The translations under genes were made by a program, and so were the position numbers. DNA of 14,060 nt from M0108 sp049654905 (lineage in GTDB: Bacteria; Pseudomonadota; Gammaproteobacteria; Chromatiales; Chromatiaceae): positions 1 to 14,060 of the forward strand of contig JBASIS010000222.1 of NCBI GenBank assembly GCA_049654905.1, read 5' to 3'. This document shows, piece after piece, positions 7,541-14,060 of this stretch (its first letter is position 1; every line of letters begins with the position of its first letter). The notes beneath the pieces were generated by a model. That model had not been told where the DNA came from. It saw only the letters and a list, made by a program, of their open reading frames with translations, and did no database searches.

Positions 7541-7593
7541 GCTTGACCCTTCAGGCAAGGAGTGGATGGCACGGACGGTACCGACGCCGGTTA

Positions 7594-7609
7594 CATCTTG
7601 TTACAGATG
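7594..7609. repeat. Short inverted repeat in the pbpG / small-gene divergent region
   Basis: CATCT (7594-7598) and AGATG (7605-7609) form an inverted repeat, and TTACA occurs twice (7591-7595 and 7601-7605). The site sits just before the -35 box of the 7681 gene and in the pbpG upstream region. It could be a binding site for a regulator of either gene, but it is short and may be chance. Confidence 0.25.
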
Positions 7610-7614
7610 AAATC

Positions 7615-7642
7615 TTGATCAATTAGAATTTACTAATATACT
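7615..7642 (+). promoter_or_regulatory. Predicted sigma-70 promoter of the 51-residue peptide gene
   Basis: TTGATC (7615-7620) and TATACT (7637-7642) are near-consensus -35 and -10 boxes with a 16-bp spacer, in an AT-rich stretch that stands out from its surroundings. Transcription would begin near 7649, giving a leader of about 30 bases before the ATG at 7681. The -35 box is part of the palindrome TTGATCAA (7615-7622), so a leftward element for pbpG may overlap it, but no good leftward -10 was found. Confidence 0.65.
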
Positions 7643-7680
7643 AATCCACATCGTCCATCACATCTCATCTGGAGAAGACA

Positions 7681-7836
7681 ATGTTAGGTGTAATCGCTGC
7701 TTTAGCGCTAGTCATTGGGGGTGTCTCCGCCGCTGTTACGGTCTCGGAAGATGATCAGGGCATCATGAGCCAATCCCAGGTATCCCAGGTCGAAACCCAG
7801 GCCGTCGCAAACCCGGACAGCACCTTCGGTAGCTAA
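7681..7836 (+). CDS. Small hydrophobic-headed peptide, 51 residues
   Basis: I recognise no family for this short gene. It encodes 51 residues: a hydrophobic N-terminal segment (MLGVIAALALVIGGVSAA, residues 1-18) followed by a polar, acidic tail rich in serine, glutamine and valine (VSEDDQG, SQSQVSQVETQ) that ends in STFGS. It could be a secreted peptide cut near VSA-A or a single-pass membrane peptide. No positive charge precedes the hydrophobic part, which is unusual for a classical signal peptide. The support is the setting: a near-consensus promoter at 7615-7642, a GGAGA ribosome binding site seven to eight bases before the ATG, an open frame, and an intrinsic terminator 38 bases after the stop. 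This makes a compact single-gene unit between pbpG and maeB. Confidence 0.68.
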   Translation: MLGVIAALALVIGGVSAAVTVSEDDQGIMSQSQVSQVETQAVANPDSTFGS

Positions 7837-7873
7837 ACCCTTAGCTTCTCAAGCGGGTCTCCCCCCACATAAA

Positions 7874-7900
7874 GCCGGCGCCCTCAAGGTGCCGGTTTTT
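7874..7900 (+). terminator. Intrinsic terminator after the small peptide gene
   Basis: An 8-bp GC-rich stem (CCGGCGCC at 7875-7882 with GGTGCCGG at 7888-7895, one G-T pair) closes a CTCAA loop and is followed at once by TTTTT (7896-7900). This is a standard rho-independent terminator for the rightward transcript. On the other strand it follows the maeB stop by about 45 bases with only a short TTT, so it could also weakly end maeB transcription. Confidence 0.85.
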
Positions 7901-7944
7901 GTTTGGGAGCGCGGCAACTTGCTGTTGCCTTGCCCCCTCCCGCC

Positions 7945-10206
7945 TCAGCGCGCCTGAACTGCCGCCAGGGCCGTCATATTCAGCAGGCCCCGCACCGTGA
8001 CCCCAGGCGTAACCACATGGGCCGACTTGGCGGCGCCCAGGAGAATAGGACCAATCGCGGTGCCATCCCCCATCACCTTAAGCAGATTGAAGGCGATATT
8101 AGCCGCGTCCTGATTCGGCATGATAAGCAGATTGGCGCGGCCTTCCAGCAGGGAATCCGGAAAACGCTGCTGCCGCATCGCATGAGACAAGGCCAGGTCG
8201 GCACGCATCTCGCCCTCGACTTCAAGTTCCGGAAAGGCATGCTGGATCAGGCACAAGGCCTCATGCATCTTCAGCGCCGAGGCATCCTTGTGACTGCCGA
8301 AATTGGAATGGGATAGCAGCGCAACCTTGGGCTTGATACCAAACCGCCGCACCTCGGCGGCACAGAGGGCCGTGATCTCCACCAGGGACTCGGTGTTCGG
8401 GTCCGCCTGCACGTCCGTGTCGGCGATAAAGAGGGGCCCGCTCGGCAGCACCACGGCGGTCATCGCCGCCATATGATCCACGCCCTTGGCGCGGCCGATG
8501 ATGAGTTCGATCTGTTCCAGATGGCTCCGGTAGCCCCCGACGGTCCCGCTGATCATGGCGTCCGCCTCGCCGGTGCGGAGCAGAACCGCGGCCAAGGCCG
8601 TGGGCGAATTGCGGATATGCACGCGCGCCTCGGCCGGGGTATAGCCGCGCCGCTTGGCCCGCTGGAAAAAAGCCTCGTAATGGGCCTCGCGATCCGGATT
8701 GTTCTGGGGATCGATGAGGCGAAAATCCTCGCCGACCTTAATACCCAATCCCAGACTGGCCAGGCGCCGCTCGATCACGGCCTGGCGCCCGATCAGGACC
8801 GGCAGAGCGATGCCCTGTTCAACCGCCTGCTGCACCGCCTGCAGCACCATTTCCTCCTCGCCCTCGGCGAAGACCACTCGCCGCAGCGTCTTGCGCGCCA
8901 GGTCGAAGACATGCTTCATGGTCATGCCGGTGCGGAAGACGCTGTCGTGCATGGTCTGGCGATAGGCGACCATGTCCGCGATGGGCCGCGTGGCGACCCC
9001 CGAAGCCATGGCGGCCTCGGCCACCGCCGGGGCGACCTGCTCAATGAGGCGGGGATCGAAGGGCTTGGGGATCAGGTACTCAGGGCCAAAGCGCAGGTCC
9101 ATGCCACCGTAGGCCTGGCGGACGATCTCCGAAGGCCGGGCCCGGGCCAGATCGGCGATGGCCTGCACACAGGCGCGCTTCATGGCCTCGTTGATCTCGG
9201 TGGCACCGCAATCCAGGGCGCCACGGAAGAGGAAGGGGAAGCAGAGGACGTTGTTGACCTGATTGGGATAATCCGTCCGGCCGGTAGCCAGGATGGCGTC
9301 GGGGCGGACCGCCCGCGCCTCCTCGGGCTGAATCTCGGGGTTGGGATTGGCCAGGGCAAAGACCAGGGGATTTTCGGCCATCTTCATCAGCCAGGGCGCC
9401 TTGAGGACGCCGGCGGCGGACAGGCCCAGAAAGATATCGGCGCCGTCCAGAGCCTCTTCCAGGGTCCGGTAAGGGGTAGCGACGGCGTACCGGGCCTTGT
9501 AGGGGTCCATGACCTCGGCGCGGCCCTCATAAACCACCCCGACAATGTCGGTAACGATAATGTGTTCCGGCTTGAGGCCAAGGGAGACCAGGAGATCCAG
9601 GCAGGCCAGGGCGGCGGCGCCGGCGCCGGCGGTCACCAGTCGCGCCTCGCTAATCTCCTTGCCGACCAGCCGGAGGCCATTAATGACGGCGGCGCAAACC
9701 ACGATAGCGGTGCCGTGCTGGTCATCATGAAAGACCGGGATCTTCAGGCGTTCCTTGAGGGCCTTTTCGACGATGAAGCATTCCGGGGCCTTGATGTCCT
9801 CCAGATTGATGCCGCCGAAGGAGGGTTCGAGACGGGCGATGGTCTCGATGAGTTGCTCGGGGTCGCGTTCATTGATCTCAATATCAAAGACATCGATATC
9901 GGCGAACTGCTTGAAGAGGACGGCCTTACCTTCCATCACCGGCTTGGAGGCGAGGGCGCCGATAGCCCCCAAGCCAAGCACCGCGGTGCCGTTGGTAATG
10001 ACGGCCACCAGATTGCCGCGACTGGTATAGAGAGCCGCCGCCAGGGGATCGGCGACGATCTCCTCGCAGGCCGCCGCTACCCCGGGGGAGTAGGCCAGGG
10101 CCAGGTCACGCTGATTGGCCAGTGGCTTGGTCGCCTGGATCGCCAGCTTGCCCGGACGCGGATAACGGTGATAATCCAGCGCGCTCTTTCGCAGTTCTTC
10201 AGACAT
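7945..10206 (-). CDS. maeB: Malic enzyme with phosphotransacetylase-like domain (MaeB type)
   Basis: This enzyme decarboxylates malate to pyruvate, generating NAD(P)H, and links the tricarboxylic acid cycle to pyruvate and acetyl-CoA. The protein is 753 residues, the normal size for the MaeB-type hybrid. The malic domain shows the catalytic tyrosine in AYSPGV (Y39), the lysine in EGKAVLFKQF (K94), metal ligands in NLEDIKAPECF (E136, D137) and HDDQHGTA (D161, D162), and a Rossmann GAGAAA at 194-199. NPNPE at 287-291 is also conserved. From about residue 430 to the end is a phosphotransacetylase-like domain. In MaeB this domain is thought to be regulatory, sensing acetyl-CoA, rather than catalytic. 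NADP preference is assumed from the family, not read from the sequence. The start ATG (10204-10206) has only a weak GGGA upstream. The gene stands alone, with no operon partner seen. Confidence 0.95.
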   Translation of the reverse strand: MSEELRKSALDYHRYPRPGKLAIQATKPLANQRDLALAYSPGVAAACEEIVADPLAAALYTSRGNLVAVITNGTAVLGLGAIGALASKPVMEGKAVLFKQFADIDVFDIEINERDPEQLIETIARLEPSFGGINLEDIKAPECFIVEKALKERLKIPVFHDDQHGTAIVVCAAVINGLRLVGKEISEARLVTAGAGAAALACLDLLVSLGLKPEHIIVTDIVGVVYEGRAEVMDPYKARYAVATPYRTLEEALDGADIFLGLSAAGVLKAPWLMKMAENPLVFALANPNPEIQPEEARAVRPDAILATGRTDYPNQVNNVLCFPFLFRGALDCGATEINEAMKRACVQAIADLARARPSEIVRQAYGGMDLRFGPEYLIPKPFDPRLIEQVAPAVAEAAMASGVATRPIADMVAYRQTMHDSVFRTGMTMKHVFDLARKTLRRVVFAEGEEEMVLQAVQQAVEQGIALPVLIGRQAVIERRLASLGLGIKVGEDFRLIDPQNNPDREAHYEAFFQRAKRRGYTPAEARVHIRNSPTALAAVLLRTGEADAMISGTVGGYRSHLEQIELIIGRAKGVDHMAAMTAVVLPSGPLFIADTDVQADPNTESLVEITALCAAEVRRFGIKPKVALLSHSNFGSHKDASALKMHEALCLIQHAFPELEVEGEMRADLALSHAMRQQRFPDSLLEGRANLLIMPNQDAANIAFNLLKVMGDGTAIGPILLGAAKSAHVVTPGVTVRGLLNMTALAAVQAR

Positions 10207-10475
10207 CTGAATTTTCCCAAGTCAACGGGGTTGAAAGGCGCCGGGCATTCGGACGCTCCGCGGCGCGGCCATCGGTCCCTTAGAGCGCCGGGTCGGCATA
10301 CTGGGCGAGGACCGTCGGAAAGTCAGGCAAGACCTGTTCGAGGTGATCCGCCCACCTCTGTACCTCCAAAAGCATTAACCAGCCGGGCATAGACCGGCGG
10401 CGCTCATCGCCGCGGGTGGCCAAGCTCCTATCCGATATTGTCCCCGGCGACTTGGCCCCTCTTTCCACAATCTTT
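10207..10475. other. Junction region between maeB and the accessory operon
   Basis: These 269 bases separate the GC-rich maeB from the lower-GC ATPase gene. The only coding signal is a possible short leftward frame at 10280-10390. A 6-bp inverted repeat (GCGCCG and CGGCGC) occurs near 10240-10270 without a T-tract. No clear maeB promoter and no intrinsic terminator for the accessory operon were found, and I recognise no attachment site or insertion sequence end. Confidence 0.4.
10280..10390 (-). CDS. Possible short peptide or 3' remnant, 36 residues
   Basis: This is an uncertain frame. From the ATG at 10388-10390 it reads MPGWLMLLEVQRWADHLEQV, then LPDFPTVLAQYADPAL and a stop. The composition is protein-like (amphipathic, with Trp, Leu and acidic residues), unlike most shadow frames here. 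The frame stays open upstream through the end of the ATPase gene, in a different reading frame, so it may be the tail of a decayed gene. There is no ribosome binding site and no recognised family. It is listed because it is the only coding signal in the maeB-ATPase junction. Confidence 0.22.
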   Translation of the reverse strand: MPGWLMLLEVQRWADHLEQVLPDFPTVLAQYADPAL

Positions 10476-11906
10476 CTACGGCGCCAGGAACTTTGCTTCC
10501 AGTACCCGTGCATCGTCTCGGTTGCTATACAGATCGAACCGCTGGTCGATGATGTATTGTCGCATTTCCACGGCAAACGCCACCACTTCCTGGGCCATCT
10601 GGGAGTCCCATTGGCTGTGTGGGAAAAGCAGTTTCAAGAAGCCCGTACTGGTCTTAACAATGGCCTTTTCATCCCGGTTAGTGGTTTGGCGCGAGAACTC
10701 CAACATGCCACCGATGCGCGCCTCCCAATCTTCTTGACGCAGAGCACTCAAAACCGAGGAAAAATAGTCGGCGGAGAACCCCTGAAATCGAGTGAAATTG
10801 TCGTAGCTGTTAGACAGCGGCAGGATCTCCCAGCCAGGAATGGCGCCGTTCATTCTGTCCAGGAAGGCGTCGCCCTTCAGCTTTTGAGCAAGCGGTTCCA
10901 AAAAGGCTGGAACCCCTCCCCGATAGGTGCGCCCGAGGTTGCCCGAGAATATCAGCGAGGAATGACTGGTCATCTCGACGCCGCCACGGTCGAAGGTATT
11001 CGACTCCATGAACTTCAGCAGTTTGTTGATAATTTCATCCGCGAGATCGGCGTCTTTGACCTTGTCGATTTCGTCAAACAACAGGGCATCATACTTTCGT
11101 AGTAGCCCTTCTTCGCGCGTACGGACATCCCTGAACAATTTCGCTGGAGTGACGGTTGACCCGGAAATGACAAAGCTGTTGTTGGACAGACGATCAAAAA
11201 TGTAGGTCTTTCCCGTTCCGGGTCTGCCAAACTCGTATAAAAATATTGACTTTTGAACAAGCGGTAACAAGCGTGCCAAAACGGTGAACTTGCTCCGCAA
11301 GGTGGCAAACACGGCTGGATTAAAACCGATGGACGAGATGAGGACATTCAACCATTCCTCGGTCGAGAATTGCTCCCTACTCGCCTTGAAATGCCCAAGA
11401 TCCACGCTGGGTACCTGGAAGGGTCTAAAGTTCGAGAGCGTAACGCGATTCTTGTCTCCATTCCAGACGACCTTACCCATTCCCCACAGGCCCGATCCCA
11501 GGAGTCTGGGATTATTCTCGATGATCCTGCGATCCGCGACCCTGGCGTTACTGATATTCAAGGCGGGAATATTCAGGGTGTGATCCTGCCCATTCTTTTC
11601 AACATGGACGTTCACCTTGAAGTTATCAACGATATTGATTTCACCTTCTTGCTGGAGTCGATAATGATAGGTATCCGTGCTATTGGGTTTTGGGTAATTC
11701 TTGTCCAGAAAGGCTTCCATCTGCTCCATGCCTTCGCGCTGCCCGAACCTGCCAATATAATCGGCAACCAGGTATTCCGAGACGAACCGCGGCAGGCGAA
11801 GACCATCGAACTTGATCATCAGGCCCTTATCCACCACGGCATTCCCAAAGACTTCCTTAAGTTTGATTTCCCAGTGTTGCATGTGCGGGGCCATCCTAGA
11901 AATCAT
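10476..11906 (-). CDS. BrxL-like AAA+ ATPase lacking a Lon protease domain
   Basis: This protein resembles the N-terminal and ATPase parts of BrxL, the Lon-like protein of BREX phage-defence systems. From the first ATG it is 476 residues. An N-terminal region (VSEYLVADYIGRFG at 43-56) leads to a beta-rich segment. The family-typical EQFSTEEWLNVLISSIGFNP (178-197) comes next. Walker A is GRPGTGKT at 227-234, Walker B is LLFDEID at 275-281, a sensor-1 asparagine is N323 in IFSGN, and an arginine-finger-like AFLDRMNGAIPGWE begins near 347. A short helical region (KTSTGFLKLLFPHS at 418-431) follows, and the chain ends where BrxL would continue into its Lon domain. ATPase action is expected; proteolysis is not. 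Three starts are possible (ATG ending at 11906, 11894 and 11882); the first overlaps the WD40 gene by 11 bp, and the third has AGGA 11 bases upstream. It forms an operon with the WD40 gene and is lower in GC than maeB. Confidence 0.85.
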   Translation of the reverse strand: MISRMAPHMQHWEIKLKEVFGNAVVDKGLMIKFDGLRLPRFVSEYLVADYIGRFGQREGMEQMEAFLDKNYPKPNSTDTYHYRLQQEGEINIVDNFKVNVHVEKNGQDHTLNIPALNISNARVADRRIIENNPRLLGSGLWGMGKVVWNGDKNRVTLSNFRPFQVPSVDLGHFKASREQFSTEEWLNVLISSIGFNPAVFATLRSKFTVLARLLPLVQKSIFLYEFGRPGTGKTYIFDRLSNNSFVISGSTVTPAKLFRDVRTREEGLLRKYDALLFDEIDKVKDADLADEIINKLLKFMESNTFDRGGVEMTSHSSLIFSGNLGRTYRGGVPAFLEPLAQKLKGDAFLDRMNGAIPGWEILPLSNSYDNFTRFQGFSADYFSSVLSALRQEDWEARIGGMLEFSRQTTNRDEKAIVKTSTGFLKLLFPHSQWDSQMAQEVVAFAVEMRQYIIDQRFDLYSNRDDARVLEAKFLAP

Positions 11907-14043
11907 CGAAGGATTTGCGCTGAATAATCACGGTGTCTTCCGGCAGCGCCTTTCCCGGGCTGTCCAGAAGCCGGAAGAGCTTTTCGACCAGGAACTCCAA
12001 CTTCGCCACCCGTTTTTCGTGGGTGGTGATTTGCACCCTCATGGCGTCCAGCAATTCCTGGGTAACGCCGGGAGCGGCAAGGGATGCCGGGGGTGATGCC
12101 GGCCGGGGGGTGGCGGCGCCAGGATCGGCGCCATGCCACAGCTTAATCGTCTGATCGTCCCCCCCGGACGCGATGTAGCGACCATCAGGGCTAAAGGTCA
12201 CGGCCCTAACGCCAGCGGTATGGGCTCTCAGAAGGCGCACAAGCTCCCCGGTAGAGACGCTCCAGAGGTGGATAGCACGATCCTCGCCCCCTGAGACTAG
12301 AAAGGCCTCGTCTGGACTAAGCGCGGCGGATAGGACTGGCTTTTTGTGCCCCACAAAGGATCTGGCGGCTTGGCCGGTGGTGAGGTTAATGAGTCGGATG
12401 ACTGTATTTGATTCGCTTGTCAGGAGGGCAAAGCGCCCATTCAAGCCTTGGCTGATTCGCACTGCCCGATGGATGAAATCCATGTGGCAAATCAAGTGCT
12501 CCTTGCCATCTTGAGTAAGCCAGAAAAACCACAGTTCTCCATTCTTGTCTGCCGCGAGAATACGCTGATCATCTGGACCACTTGCGATGGCAACAATCTC
12601 TCCTGGCTTCACACTGGTAATAGGCAACATCTCATCAGTGTCAAGCTTCCAACTTTTCAATGAGCAATCCGCGCTTCCAAAAATTATCGTCTGGCCATCC
12701 GGACTGAAGGTTACCGAATTGACTGAGTCTGAATGTCCGGAAAGAGTCCGTAGCAAATTGCCAGTACTGACTTTCCAGAGTTTTACTGATTTATCAGAAC
12801 TTCCAGAAGCGATTGTCTGTCCATCCGGGCTGAAGGCGACGGAGTTGACTGAGTCTGAATGCCCGGAAAGAGTCCTTAGCAAATTACCGGTGCTGACCTC
12901 CCAGATTTTTATAGACCCGTCCTTACTGCCAGAAGCAACCGTCTGGCCATCCGGGCTGAAGCTGACAGAATTCACCAGGCCTGAATGCCCAGTAAAAGCC
13001 TGGAGCAACTTACCGGTGCTCACATCTAAGACTTTTACTGCATTGTCCCAACTTCTTCCAAAAGCGATCGTCTGGCCATCCGCGTTGATGGCGAAAGAAT
13101 TGAATGAACTTAGCTCATAAAGAGTCTGATACAGCTTACCGGAGCTGACTGTCCAGAATTTTACGTAGTTGTCCTCGCTTGCAGAAACGACCGTCTGGCC
13201 GTCCGGGCTAAAGGCTACCAAATTGACTGGCTTTGAATGGCCAGAAACAGTCCAAATGATTTCCCCGGTGCTGACCTTCCAGAGTCTTACTGTATGGTCG
13301 CTGCTTGCGGAAGCAATCGTCTGGCCGTCCGGGCTAAAGGCGACCGAGTTGATTGAATCTGCATGCCCAGATAGAGCACGAAGAAAATTACCGGTGCTGG
13401 CTTCCCAAAGTCTTACTGTGTGGTCCCCGCTTGCAGAAGCGATCATCTGCCCCTTTGGGCTAAAGACGACAGAATTGATTGAATCTGAATGGCCGGAAAT
13501 TGTCGAAGGTACTATTACAGGGCTGACCTCCGAGAGTTTTACCTTATCGCTTTCGAAAACGATGGTCTGGCCATTGGGGGTGAAGGGGTTGAAACTGAAT
13601 GGTTCTTTATGGGGCGGAAGAGGTCTTGCCGTGGAAGCCTTGTTGTTATTTCGAGGATTGCAAAGTTTAAGCTTACTGTCTTTTGTTAACCACAACAGTT
13701 GTTCTGAAAAGGGAACGAAAAACGTCGAACAGGGTTTTCCAGCGAAGTCCTCTTCTATCCAGATTTGGTTTCCTGAATCTACATCCCAGACTCTGAGAAC
13801 GCCATCAACGGCTCCGGAGAGCAGCATTTTTCCATCAAAGCTGAAAGCCACGGTGACTACGTTTTCGTTGTGTCCCCCAAAGGCTCTAATGGCTGATCGT
13901 GAAGCAATATCCCAAAGCGTAACTAAGCCGTTCCTGGCTCCTGATGCCAACCAGCGAGTGTCGGAACTAAAGGCTAAGGATGTGACAATTCCAGAAAATC
14001 CTTCCAATGTCGCCAAGGGTTTCTTTAATTGTGATTCGTTCAT
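11896..14043 (-). CDS. Multi-repeat WD40 protein with C-terminal helix
   Basis: This is a beta-propeller scaffold of 715 residues with no enzymatic domain that I can see. About 15 WD40 repeats can be traced. Clear ones end in VTLWD (41-45), LRVWD (83-87), VRLWE (210-214), VRLWK (252-256), VKFWT (294-298), IKIWE (378-382), VKLWK (420-424), IHLWS (591-595) and IKLWH (633-637). Degenerate ones lie near 100-172 and 475-555. This would suit two propellers of about seven blades. An Ala/Pro linker (640-660) then leads to a probable amphipathic or coiled-coil helix (661-695) and an acidic/basic tail ending in SFDDF. No signal peptide is present, so it is cytoplasmic. An in-frame TAG lies 9 bases before the ATG, so the start cannot be further upstream. 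There is no Shine-Dalgarno sequence, which suggests coupling to an upstream gene outside the window. The next gene is the BrxL-like ATPase. Confidence 0.9.
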   Translation of the reverse strand: MNESQLKKPLATLEGFSGIVTSLAFSSDTRWLASGARNGLVTLWDIASRSAIRAFGGHNENVVTVAFSFDGKMLLSGAVDGVLRVWDVDSGNQIWIEEDFAGKPCSTFFVPFSEQLLWLTKDSKLKLCNPRNNNKASTARPLPPHKEPFSFNPFTPNGQTIVFESDKVKLSEVSPVIVPSTISGHSDSINSVVFSPKGQMIASASGDHTVRLWEASTGNFLRALSGHADSINSVAFSPDGQTIASASSDHTVRLWKVSTGEIIWTVSGHSKPVNLVAFSPDGQTVVSASEDNYVKFWTVSSGKLYQTLYELSSFNSFAINADGQTIAFGRSWDNAVKVLDVSTGKLLQAFTGHSGLVNSVSFSPDGQTVASGSKDGSIKIWEVSTGNLLRTLSGHSDSVNSVAFSPDGQTIASGSSDKSVKLWKVSTGNLLRTLSGHSDSVNSVTFSPDGQTIIFGSADCSLKSWKLDTDEMLPITSVKPGEIVAIASGPDDQRILAADKNGELWFFWLTQDGKEHLICHMDFIHRAVRISQGLNGRFALLTSESNTVIRLINLTTGQAARSFVGHKKPVLSAALSPDEAFLVSGGEDRAIHLWSVSTGELVRLLRAHTAGVRAVTFSPDGRYIASGGDDQTIKLWHGADPGAATPRPASPPASLAAPGVTQELLDAMRVQITTHEKRVAKLEFLVEKLFRLLDSPGKALPEDTVIIQRKSFDDF
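12689..13690 (-). repeat. Tandem ~126-bp DNA repeats encoding WD40 blades
   Basis: The phrase GTCTGGCC, or a near match, recurs at 12689, 12815, 12941, 13070, 13193, 13319, 13445 and 13565. The spacings are 126, 126, 129, 123, 126, 126 and 120 bases, or about 42 codons per blade. The copies starting at 12689 and 12815 are the most alike: TTGACTGAGTCTGAATG is identical at 12719-12735 and 12845-12861. The likeness extends to synonymous positions, which indicates recent duplication or gene conversion within the array. The outer blades of the same gene are much more diverged. Confidence 0.88.
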
Positions 14044-14060
14044 TGGGGGCTAGAGTAGAA

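Noticed and set aside
7541..7558. TTG start six codons upstream of the pbpG ATG
   Set aside because: The downstream MKK start has a GAAGGG ribosome binding site at good distance and begins a normal signal peptide.
8473..10392. Long plus-strand open frame (639 codons) opposite maeB
   Set aside because: It is antisense to a complete and recognisable malic enzyme gene. The frame stays open because of high GC codon bias.
12689..13690. Regularly spaced repeats that could be taken for a CRISPR array
   Set aside because: The period is about 126 bp, the units are diverged, and every unit encodes a WD40 blade in one continuous frame, so they are protein repeats.
10476..14043. A complete BREX system
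   Set aside because: Only a BrxL-like ATPase is present. No PglZ, BrxC, PglX, BrxA or BrxB is visible, and the Lon domain is missing, so naming it BREX would overstate the evidence.
13169..14053. Plus-strand open frames (13169-14053 and 12587-13120) with repeated sequence
   Set aside because: They are the antisense readout of the tandem WD40 units. Their repeats only mirror the 126-bp DNA repeats.

Overview
The window is chromosomal DNA from a high-GC gammaproteobacterium. ParE, IspA, FolE2, MaeB and PbpG all match the sizes and motifs of their Escherichia coli-type relatives. The GC-rich codon use and the WD40 protein would fit a purple sulfur bacterium or related Chromatiales, but that placement is an inference from general likeness. 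Most of the window is housekeeping. The last 3.6 kb, on the minus strand, is clearly lower in GC and looks like accessory DNA.

Layout from left to right. Bases 1-1399 (minus) hold the N-terminal two thirds or so of parC (topoisomerase IV subunit A), cut by the window edge. A small DUF2442 gene (1700-1951, plus) lies on the opposite strand between parC and parE. parE (topoisomerase IV subunit B) follows at 1957-3849 (minus). A divergent plus-strand cluster holds xseB, ispA, folE2 and a proline-rich membrane-anchored protein (4005-6520). A periplasmic PBP7-type peptidoglycan endopeptidase (6602-7540, minus) faces that cluster tail to tail. A self-contained small gene for a 51-residue hydrophobic-headed peptide sits at 7681-7836, with its own promoter, ribosome binding site and terminator. 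maeB (malic enzyme with a phosphotransacetylase-like domain) occupies 7945-10206 (minus).

The accessory segment (10476-14043, minus) is a two-gene operon. The first gene encodes a 715-residue protein of about 15 WD40 repeats with a short C-terminal helix. The second, overlapping by up to 11 bp, encodes an AAA+ ATPase related to BrxL of BREX phage-defence systems but without the Lon-type protease domain. No other BREX gene is visible, although the operon may continue beyond base 14060. The pairing of a Lon-less BrxL-like ATPase with a beta-propeller scaffold is the best candidate here for an undescribed system. A defence role is inferred from the family only.

There are no tRNA or rRNA genes, no CRISPR array and no insertion sequence that I can recognise.
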